This document shows, one piece after another, positions 57,031 through 64,000 of a stretch of 64,000 bases of DNA. The position numbers and the translations under genes were made by a program. The notes under the pieces were generated by a model, which was given only the letters and a program-made list of their open reading frames with translations, had not been told where the DNA came from and did no database searches. Numbering within the stretch: position 1 is the stretch's first letter; every line of letters begins with the position of its first letter. Source of the stretch: Lysobacteraceae bacterium NML08-0793 (GTDB lineage Bacteria > Pseudomonadota > Gammaproteobacteria > Xanthomonadales > Xanthomonadaceae); the NCBI GenBank assembly GCA_002798275.1, contig NWQR01000003.1:62001-126000 (forward strand). The letters are read 5' to 3'.

Positions 57031-57915
57031 CTACCCTAAAACACGGTCATCCGCCTCCACCAAACCTTTCGCAATTGGCTGGAAAGTGCGCGGCGCGTAG
57101 CCAAAATCCATCCGCGCAGGTTGGCTGTCAAACACCAAATCCTGCTGCATCCGTGCCAGCATGGCGTTGTTGAAGCCACTGACCTTGCCGCTGGCGCGCG
57201 CCAGCCATAACAAGATGGAAAACAGCGAACCTGGCAGCCGGTGCAGACGCGGCACCGGCGTCAGGGTTGCCAGCACCCGTCGCACCATCTCGGTGTAATC
57301 GAGCGTTTCGCCACCCGGCAGGTCATAGCTGCGCCCAATGCTTGCCGGATGATGCAGGCACGCAATGACCGCATCGGCCAGGTCTTCCACATGCACCGGC
57401 TGGCGCAGGCCGCAGGCTGTGCGAGGCAGGGCAAAATGCCGATAACGCCCAGCCAGCGCGGCAATCCGGGTCAGGCTCTGATCCATCCCCGCGCCGTAAA
57501 CCAGCGTTGGCCGCAGCAAGGTCAAGCCTGCGCCTTGGCTGGCGCAGGCCTGGGTCAACCGGCTTTCCGCCTGTGCAAGCCGCGCCACTGTCTGGCGCTC
57601 GGCCGCATCGCTGGAATCGCGCTTGACCTTCAGGCTGGTCGAGCCAAAGGCAATCACCCGGCTGGCGGCTTGGTCGCCTTGTGCATACCAAGCGGCAAAC
57701 GCATCCAGCGGCCCGCAGCTGACAATCAGCGCCGCCGGATGCGGCAATCGCGGCATCTGCTGCAAGCTACCGGCAAGCCAAGCCACCCCCGGCGTTTGCG
57801 GCATTTGCGCCGCGCGTCTTGAAACCGCCATCACCGCCCAGCCATCGTTCAAAAGTCGCGGCAGCAGAGATTGACCAATCTGGCCACTGCCGCCCAGTAG
57901 CAATGCGTTTTTCAT
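57031..57915 (-). CDS. NAD(P)-dependent epimerase/dehydratase-like protein
   Basis: 294 residues. Extended-SDR Rossmann start MKNALLLGGSGQIGQSLLPRLL, then FGSTSLK, LLRPTLVYG, and QPVHVEDLADAVIACLHHPASIGRSYDLPGGE. The usual YxxxK is not evident near FGSTS. Probably nucleotide-sugar or quinone-subunit-like oxidoreductase; substrate unknown. Confidence 0.83.
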   Translation of the reverse strand: MKNALLLGGSGQIGQSLLPRLLNDGWAVMAVSRRAAQMPQTPGVAWLAGSLQQMPRLPHPAALIVSCGPLDAFAAWYAQGDQAASRVIAFGSTSLKVKRDSSDAAERQTVARLAQAESRLTQACASQGAGLTLLRPTLVYGAGMDQSLTRIAALAGRYRHFALPRTACGLRQPVHVEDLADAVIACLHHPASIGRSYDLPGGETLDYTEMVRRVLATLTPVPRLHRLPGSLFSILLWLARASGKVSGFNNAMLARMQQDLVFDSQPARMDFGYAPRTFQPIAKGLVEADDRVLG

Positions 57916-58035
57916 GTGTGCAGATGAAAGTCCGAATTTGCGCGCTATCGCACAAGAATAACGCTGCCGAATGCCTCGGGCAGCGATACACTGGCGATGC
58001 CGGATTACAAACTTGTTGACCTACAAGGATCTGCC

Positions 58036-58938
58036 ATGCCTGCTTCTGCCAAACCCCAGGACACCCCGAAAGCGATACTGCTTGCCACCGACCTCAGCGC
58101 CCGTTCCGACCGCGCCTTCGACCGTGCACTGCAATTGGCCGAGCACTGGAAAGCCAAGCTGGTACTGCTGGTGGTGCTCTCTGCCGAATCCAGCTTCAGC
58201 AAGCCCAACCATTTCAAGCGTGATGACGATGATGCGGACGATACGCCCAGCGTCGAAGAACAAGTCGCCGAACGGGTCCGCGAAGAATTGCCAGAAACGG
58301 ATGTCGAAATCGAGGTGCATGTGGAAGCTGCCGCACATGTGGGGCAGACCGCATTGCGCGTGGCAGAAACATACGGCTGCGGCCTCATCATCACCGGCAT
58401 TGCCCGCAGCGATGCCCTGCAACGTGTCTCGCTCGGCTCCACGGTGGTCTGGCTAAGCCGCCACTCGCCGCTCCCCATTTTGGTGGTGCAGTGCCGCCCG
58501 CGCGGGCCTTACAAGCATGTCGGGGTGGCTACCGACCTGTCCGAGCCTTCGGCAAAGGCCGCCGTGCTGGCTGCCCAATGGTTTGACGATGCACAAAAGC
58601 GCGTGCTGCTGCATGGCTATGAAGTGTCCTTGAGCGACCTGACCGGCGATGACCCAAGCCGCGAGGCGATGCTTGCCAAGGCGCACCAAGATGCCGACAG
58701 CGAACTCTTGCAATGGCGCGACAACACCCTGCCCAAATTGTTTGCCCCACACTGGCAGCCGCGTGCCGAGCTATGCAATCCGGTGCGCCTGCTGCGGCAG
58801 GCCAGTCTTGACGAGGCACTGGATCTGAGTGTGATTGCCACGCATGGTCGCAGCCGCCTGATGGATGCCCTGATTGGCAGTGTTGCCAAGCGCCTTCTGG
58901 AAACCTCCATCACCGATACGCTGATCGTACGCGGCTGA
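58036..58938 (+). CDS. tandem universal stress protein
   Basis: 300 residues from ATG 58036 with AAGGA six bases upstream. Two UspA domains: the first (AILLATDLSARSDRAFDRALQLAEHW..GCGLIITGIARSD.. GSTVVWLSRHSPLPILVVQ), the second (HVGVATDLSEPSAKAAVLAAQWF..LSVIATHGRSRLMDALIGSVAKRLLE). The first has an acidic insert (about 70-85). ATP-binding G-2x-G-9x-G motifs are only partly kept. Confidence 0.9.
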   Translation: MPASAKPQDTPKAILLATDLSARSDRAFDRALQLAEHWKAKLVLLVVLSAESSFSKPNHFKRDDDDADDTPSVEEQVAERVREELPETDVEIEVHVEAAAHVGQTALRVAETYGCGLIITGIARSDALQRVSLGSTVVWLSRHSPLPILVVQCRPRGPYKHVGVATDLSEPSAKAAVLAAQWFDDAQKRVLLHGYEVSLSDLTGDDPSREAMLAKAHQDADSELLQWRDNTLPKLFAPHWQPRAELCNPVRLLRQASLDEALDLSVIATHGRSRLMDALIGSVAKRLLETSITDTLIVRG

Positions 58939-59164
58939 TGCTCTGACCGGCGCCCCGCCGACCGAAAGCGCCCGACCCGCCCCGCTCTTGCAGGCCGGGT
59001 CGGTTGCCGTGGACTGCCCGGTCACTTTGCCGGAGGCCGTGCGTGTTGGCGATGTCGGCCATGTCGGCGTGGGCAGGCATCCTCACTCCAATTTGCCGGG
59101 GTTCCGCTAAAATGCCCCGCCGGCCTGCCGGATTTCTTTCTGAATCAAATACTTCCGAGGCTCC

Positions 59165-61933
59165 ATGCTTGGCCTGATCTTGCTGCTTCCATTCGCTGCT
59201 GCCTTGTTGGTGCTGATTTCCGGCCTTTCACGCAGACAGGTGGCCTGGCTTGCAGGCATAGCGCCATTACTCGGACTGGCATTGCTGGCAACGCAAACCC
59301 CTGCGGTGCGCGAAGGCGCCATCCCGCTGTTCAATTTCGCCTGGGTGCCGTCATTGGGGTTGGACTTCACCCTGCGGCTGGACGGGCTGGCCTGGCTGTT
59401 TGCGCTGCTGGTGCTTGGCATCGGCGCGCTGGTGGTGCTGTATGCGGCGTATTACCTGAGCCCCAAGGACAGCGCCGCGCGGTTTTTCAGCTATCTGCTG
59501 CTGTTCATGGGCGCGATGTTGGGGCTGGTGCTGGCCGGCAATATCCTGTTGATGGCGGTGTTCTGGGAGCTGACCTCAATCAGCTCGTTCCTGCTCATCG
59601 GCTTCTGGTCCAAGCGCCAAGATGCCCGGCAAGGGGCACGCATGGCATTGGCGATTACCGGGCTTGGCGGCCTAGCGCTACTGGGCGGCATGGTCTTGCT
59701 GGGACAGGTGGTCGGCAGTTACCAGCTCGATGATGTACTGGCCGCGGGCGATCTGGTTCGCCACAGCGGCGAATATCCGGCCATCCTGATGCTGGTGCTG
59801 CTGGGCGTATTTACCAAGAGCGCGCAGTTCCCGTTCCACTTCTGGCTGCCGCAGGCGATGGCCGCGCCCACGCCGGTATCGGCCTATCTGCACTCGGCCA
59901 CCATGGTCAAAGCTGGGGTATTCCTGCTGCTGCGCCTGCATCCGGTACTGGCCGGCAGCGATCTGTTCTTTCATGTGGTGAGTCTGGTTGGCGCCACCAC
60001 GTTGGTATTTGGCGCCTGGAATGCGATTTTCCAGCATGATCTGAAGGGGCTGCTGGCCTATTCCACCATTTCCCATCTGGGGCTGATCGTGCTGCTGCTG
60101 GGGCTGTCCTCGCCATTGGCAGTGGTCGCAGCGCTGTTTCATGTCATCAATCATGCGACCTTCAAGGCCAGCCTGTTCATGGCCGCCGGCATCATCGACC
60201 ACGAAACCGGCACCCGCGACATGCGCCGCTTGGGCGGCCTGATGAAGTTGATGCCCATCACCAGTACGTTGGCGATCATCGCCAGTCTGGCGATGGCCGG
60301 GATTCCGCTGCTCAACGGCTTTCTCTCCAAAGAAATGTTCTTTGCCGAAGTGCTGGAAATCGGCAAGGACATCCCGCGCCTGATCACCGTGATTGCAGCA
60401 TTTTTGGCCGGCACTTTCGGCGTGGCCTACAGCCTGCGCTTTGTGCATGACACGTTCTTTGGCGACGGGCCGCGCCGGGTCAATCGAGAAGTTCACGAGC
60501 CGCCGCTGTTCATGCGCGCGCCGGTCATCATCCTAGTGATGCTGTGTCTGGCCGTGGGCATCGCCCCGGCCATGACGGTCGCGCCGGTCTTGGCAACCGC
60601 CGTTCATGGCGTGCTGGGCGAGAACGCACCCGAATACAGTCTGGCGCTATGGCATGGCATCAATCTGCCATTGTTGATGAGCTTGGGCGGCATGGTGCTC
60701 GGCTGTCTGCTGTATTTCGGCCTGCGCCGAATGCTCGACCTGCATGCCGTGGTGCAGCGCACCTTGGGGCGCAATTTCTTTCACTGGAACATCGAAGTGC
60801 TGTTCACCCTTGCCAATGGCTTCACCGAGCGCGTGGCCAGCGGCGGCCTGCGGCGCAGCCTGCTGTGGCTGCTGCTGACGGCGATGACGGTCGGCATGTT
60901 GCCGTTCCTGATGGCACCGGGCAGTTATCTTGCCAACGTCCATGCCGTGCAGACGATGCCGCTGATGGGCTGGCTACTCTGGGTCGTGCTGGTGGCCGGC
61001 ACGCTGGGCACGGTCGCCACCCACGGCAAGCGTTTGACAGCACTGATCGTGATTGGCGTGGTGGGTTTGATGGTCAGCCTGATTTTTGTGTACCTGTCCG
61101 CGCCCGACCTGGCACTCACCCAGTTGATGGTGGAAATGGTCACCATCGCACTGATGATGATGGCGCTAAACTACCTGCCCAAGCAGTCGCCACCGGCACC
61201 CAGTCTGGTGCGCAAATGGCGCGACATCATCGTGGCGGTGATTGTCGGCATCGCCGCCACCGCATTGGCGCTGGCGATGATGACCCAGCCGGATCAGTCC
61301 ATCTCCGATGCGTTTTTGGCGCGCGCACTGCCCGAAGGCCATGGCCGCAATGTGGTGAACGTGATTCTGGTGGATTTCCGCGGCTTTGATACCTATGGCG
61401 AAATCGTCGTATTCGGCGTGGCTGGCTTGGTGGTGCACGCGCTGCTGAAATGGACGCGGCTGAGCCCGGACGAGGTCATCCCAGGCCCTGCGGCGAAATA
61501 CCCGATTCCGGCCGACCTCACCCAGCTCCTGCTGCCGCTGACGCTGACCGTTTCGGTGTTCTTGTTTCTGCGCGGACACAACGCTCCCGGTGGCGGCTTC
61601 ATCGCCGGGCTGGCCATCGCCGTGCCCATTCTGGTGAAGTATGTTTTGCAGGGCGCACGCACGGTCGAGGCGACTTTCGGCTTCGACTATCTACGCGGCA
61701 TCGGCCTTGGCTGGATAGTCGCCACCCTCGGCGGGCTGGGCTCGCTGCTGTTTGGCTATCCGTTCCTGACCAGCGGCCATCTGGATTTGCACCTGCCGGT
61801 GATTGGCAAGCTCTCGCTCGCCAGCGCACTGGTTTTCGATACCGGGGTTTACATGGTGGTGTTCTGTAGCGCACTGCTGATGCTTTCCACCATGGGCACG
61901 GTCAAACAACGGCAAGCGGCGAGGGACAACTGA
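59165..61933 (+). CDS. mrpA: Mrp/Pha cation:proton antiporter subunit A (fused A/B form)
   Basis: 922 residues. The first 500 are a NuoL-like proton-channel module (WELTSISSFLLIGFWS, FTKSAQFPFHFWLPQAMAAPTPVSAYLHSATMVKAGVFLL, GLLAYSTISHLGLI, NGFLSKEMFF). Then follow the MrpA C-terminal part (DLALTQLMVEMVTIALMMMALNYLP) and a MrpB-like C-terminus (FLRGHNAPGGGFIAGLAIAVPILV). Inner-membrane subunit of the multisubunit Na+ or K+/H+ antiporter. GAGG precedes the ATG. Confidence 0.95.
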   Translation: MLGLILLLPFAAALLVLISGLSRRQVAWLAGIAPLLGLALLATQTPAVREGAIPLFNFAWVPSLGLDFTLRLDGLAWLFALLVLGIGALVVLYAAYYLSPKDSAARFFSYLLLFMGAMLGLVLAGNILLMAVFWELTSISSFLLIGFWSKRQDARQGARMALAITGLGGLALLGGMVLLGQVVGSYQLDDVLAAGDLVRHSGEYPAILMLVLLGVFTKSAQFPFHFWLPQAMAAPTPVSAYLHSATMVKAGVFLLLRLHPVLAGSDLFFHVVSLVGATTLVFGAWNAIFQHDLKGLLAYSTISHLGLIVLLLGLSSPLAVVAALFHVINHATFKASLFMAAGIIDHETGTRDMRRLGGLMKLMPITSTLAIIASLAMAGIPLLNGFLSKEMFFAEVLEIGKDIPRLITVIAAFLAGTFGVAYSLRFVHDTFFGDGPRRVNREVHEPPLFMRAPVIILVMLCLAVGIAPAMTVAPVLATAVHGVLGENAPEYSLALWHGINLPLLMSLGGMVLGCLLYFGLRRMLDLHAVVQRTLGRNFFHWNIEVLFTLANGFTERVASGGLRRSLLWLLLTAMTVGMLPFLMAPGSYLANVHAVQTMPLMGWLLWVVLVAGTLGTVATHGKRLTALIVIGVVGLMVSLIFVYLSAPDLALTQLMVEMVTIALMMMALNYLPKQSPPAPSLVRKWRDIIVAVIVGIAATALALAMMTQPDQSISDAFLARALPEGHGRNVVNVILVDFRGFDTYGEIVVFGVAGLVVHALLKWTRLSPDEVIPGPAAKYPIPADLTQLLLPLTLTVSVFLFLRGHNAPGGGFIAGLAIAVPILVKYVLQGARTVEATFGFDYLRGIGLGWIVATLGGLGSLLFGYPFLTSGHLDLHLPVIGKLSLASALVFDTGVYMVVFCSALLMLSTMGTVKQRQAARDN

Positions 61934-62295
61934 TGGAATGGGCAATGGCGAGCGCCATCGGCGCACTGACCGGCAGCGGGGCATATCTGATTTTGCGTGC
62001 CCGCACGTTTGACGTGATTCTGGGACTGACTCTGCTTTCCTACGCCACCAATTTGCTGATTTTTGCCTCTGGCCGCCTGCGTGCCGGTGCACCGCCGGTA
62101 TTGCGCGATGGCGTGCCTGCCACGCTTTGGCACTATGCCGACCCGCTGCCGCAGGCACTGGTTCTGACCGCCATCGTGATTGCCTTCGCCATGACCGCCA
62201 TCACCGTAGTGGTGGCGATGCGCGAACACCACGATTTGCACAGCGACCACGTTGACGGCGTTGAAGACTGCGACCGGCCGGAGCATTTCAAATGA
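61933..62295 (+). CDS. mrpC: Mrp/Pha antiporter subunit C
   Basis: 120 residues, NuoK-like with three membrane helices; LILRARTFDVILGLTLLSYATNLLIFASGRL and DPLPQALVLTAIVIAFAMTAI are MrpC hallmarks. Starts in the stop codon of the subunit A gene. Confidence 0.95.
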   Translation: MEWAMASAIGALTGSGAYLILRARTFDVILGLTLLSYATNLLIFASGRLRAGAPPVLRDGVPATLWHYADPLPQALVLTAIVIAFAMTAITVVVAMREHHDLHSDHVDGVEDCDRPEHFK

Positions 62296-63848
62296 TGCAA
62301 ACGCTGCTGCAAAGTCTGTCGCAACACCTGCTGATTGCGCCGATTCTGATTCCGGTTCTGACCGGCGCCTTGCTGCTGCTTCTGGAGCGCAAGCACGAGG
62401 TGCGCATCCTGCGCATCGTTGCCTGGCTTGGCATGACACTGCTTGCCATCGCCAGCGTGGCGCTCTTGCGGCGCGCGCTGCACGGCGACATCGACATCTA
62501 TCTACTGGCCGACTGGCCGGCGCAAATCGGCATCGTACTGGTGCTCGACCGATTGGCTGCGCTGATGGTGATGACCACGACCCTGTTGGCGATTCCGGTG
62601 CTGCTGTATGCCTGCGCCGGCTGGGACAGGCGCGCGCTGCATTTTCACACCCTGTTGCAGATTCAGCTGGCCGGTTTGAATGGCGCCTTCCTGACCGGCG
62701 ACCTGTTCAACCTGTTCGTGTTTTTCGAGGTGCTGCTGATTGCCTCCTACGGCCTACTGCTTTCCGGCGCGCGCGGCCCGCGCCTGCGTGCCGGGATGCA
62801 CTATGTGGTGTTCAATATCGCCGCATCGACCTTGTTCCTGATTGCGCTGGCAGTGCTGTACGCGGTGCTTGGCACGCTCAACATGGCGGAAATGGCCGCC
62901 CGCATCGCCCTAGCAACTCCAACCCAGGCCACCCTGCTGCGCACCGGCGGCGGCCTGTTGCTGCTGGTGTTCTGCGCCAAGGCCGCCCTGCTGCCGCTAT
63001 ACATGTGGCTGCCGGACAGCTATTCGCGCGCACCGGCGGCAGTGGCTGCGCTGTTCGCCATCATGACCAAGGTCGGCCTGTATGCCGTACTGCGTACCGG
63101 CACGCTGATGTTCGGCAGTAATGCCGGTGAATTGTCCGGCTTTGCCCGCCAATGGCTGCTGGTCGCCGGGCTGGTTACCATCGTGCTGGCCGCGCTGGGC
63201 GTGCTGGGCGCGGCGCGGCTGCGGGCGGCGATTGCCTATCTGGTACTGCTTTCGGCAGGCACCTTGTTTGTCGCGTTTTCGCTCGGCAGCGCCGATACCC
63301 TAGCCGCCGGGCTGTATTACCTGCCACACAGCACTTTTGCCGCCGCCGCCCTGTTCTTGCTGACCGATTTGATTCTGCGCGTGCGCGGCGATACCGGCGA
63401 GCTGCTGCGGCAGGTCGCGCCGATTGCCAACAAAACCGTGTTGAGCGTGCTGTTCCTGCTGGGCGCGATTGCCATTTCCGGCCTACCGCCACTGTCGGGT
63501 TTCATCGGCAAGCTGGCATTGCTGATGGCCACCCCCGAATACGTCATCGCGCCAGTCTGGACAGTGATTCTGGCCAGCAGCCTGCTGTCCATCATCGGCA
63601 TCGCTCGGATGGGCACGCAGCTGTTCTGGCGAGTCGAGCCGTACCCGGAAAACCAATCCCCACCGCCACTGCACCGCCAGGAAACCTTCGCCGTGGTGCT
63701 GTTGCTGGGCTATGTTTTCGCCATGACCCTGGCCGCACAGCCGCTGCTGGATTTCGCCGAGGCCATTGCCACACAAATCCTGCATCCTGCCGACTATCTG
63801 CAAGCGCTGCGCGAAACCCTGCCGCAACTGCGGGAGCCGATGCCATGA
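62292..63848 (+). CDS. mrpD: Mrp/Pha antiporter subunit D
   Basis: 518 residues, NuoN/NuoM-like channel subunit: VLDRLAALMVMTTTLLAIPVLLYA, LTGDLFNLFVFFEVLLIASYGLLL, FCAKAALLPLYMWLPDSYSRAPAAVAALFAIMTKVGLYAVLR, and SGLPPLSGFIGKLALL. ATGA overlaps on both sides indicate coupled translation. Confidence 0.95.
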   Translation: MMQTLLQSLSQHLLIAPILIPVLTGALLLLLERKHEVRILRIVAWLGMTLLAIASVALLRRALHGDIDIYLLADWPAQIGIVLVLDRLAALMVMTTTLLAIPVLLYACAGWDRRALHFHTLLQIQLAGLNGAFLTGDLFNLFVFFEVLLIASYGLLLSGARGPRLRAGMHYVVFNIAASTLFLIALAVLYAVLGTLNMAEMAARIALATPTQATLLRTGGGLLLLVFCAKAALLPLYMWLPDSYSRAPAAVAALFAIMTKVGLYAVLRTGTLMFGSNAGELSGFARQWLLVAGLVTIVLAALGVLGAARLRAAIAYLVLLSAGTLFVAFSLGSADTLAAGLYYLPHSTFAAAALFLLTDLILRVRGDTGELLRQVAPIANKTVLSVLFLLGAIAISGLPPLSGFIGKLALLMATPEYVIAPVWTVILASSLLSIIGIARMGTQLFWRVEPYPENQSPPPLHRQETFAVVLLLGYVFAMTLAAQPLLDFAEAIATQILHPADYLQALRETLPQLREPMP

Positions 63849-64000
63849 AAAGACGTTTCCTGCCCTCGATTCCACAAAGCCTCACGGTTTTCATCTTCTG
63901 GCTGCTGCTGGTGGATGGAGTGGACGTGGCGAATATCCTGATGGCCTTGCTGCTGGCCATCGTGCTGCCCTGGATTTCCGAACGACTGGAGCGCGAATTC
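63845..64000 (+). CDS. mrpE: Mrp/Pha antiporter subunit E (partial at right edge)
   Basis: First 52 residues: MKRRFLPSIPQSLTVFIFWLLLVDGVDVANILMALLL.. with two hydrophobic segments, as at the start of MrpE. It begins in the mrpD stop and continues past the window. F and G subunits are expected beyond it. Confidence 0.85.
   Translation, partial: MKRRFLPSIPQSLTVFIFWLLLVDGVDVANILMALLLAIVLPWISERLEREF

Overview
The window looks like a chromosomal segment of a gammaproteobacterium of the order Xanthomonadales/Lysobacterales. Three things point there. The type II secretion genes run E, F / G-H-I-J-K-L-M-N-D, which is the Xanthomonas xps order with D last. A Clp-type CRP homologue sits next to speD and close to a trpE-G-D-C cluster. 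There is also a large secreted S9B (DPP-IV type) peptidase. These are family and synteny arguments from reading; no search was run.

Layout. 1-4038: the 5' part of a sulfotransferase-like coiled-coil protein that runs off the left edge, then a 584-residue exported protein of unknown function behind an AT-rich 400-bp upstream region. 4039-15953: a complete type II secretion locus. gspE and gspF are on the minus strand behind an ABC-2 polysaccharide-type permease, and gspG-N plus gspD are divergent on the plus strand, closed by a lipoprotein. 16086-23324: pilU, uvrD, a UPF0114 membrane protein, a proline-rich anchored protein and the S9B peptidase.

23498-32971 is an accessory region. It holds a DUF4926 protein, a GC-rich gene of unknown function, a frameshifted remnant resembling an immunity protein, the C-terminal remnant of an IS1595-type transposase, and a strikingly AT-rich orphan gene. 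It continues with a LysR regulator coupled to an AlbA/Schlafen-type ATP-binding protein with twelve in-frame 12-bp repeats, two nearly identical DUF2798 genes around an odd SDR, and a DUF262/DUF1524 (GmrSD-like) nuclease whose promoter side abuts a beheaded merR gene.

33075-51474 is mostly core metabolism: a metallophosphoesterase, thrB, a TPP riboswitch and thiC (separated by an inverted-repeat element), a DUF4136 lipoprotein, maiA and a fumarylacetoacetase-family enzyme, a 2OG-Fe oxygenase, tRNA-Gln, rplM-rpsI, speD, clp, and a dnaJ-like/rpe/lipid kinase/trpEGDC/HAD run.

51533-64000: purC, then a PmeII-type restriction endonuclease with a C5 methyltransferase that carries a fused MerR-like DNA-binding domain behind a palindrome. 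After these come a Mpo1-family protein, an EamA transporter, a NYN RNase-like protein, an epimerase, a tandem-Usp protein, and the first four genes of an Mrp/Pha multisubunit cation/proton antiporter that continues past the right edge.

The most notable items are the inverted-repeat insertion between the TPP riboswitch and thiC, the MerR-fused methyltransferase with an adjacent palindrome, the variable-number repeat in the AlbA-type protein, and the layered remnants at 25.5-26.6 kb.
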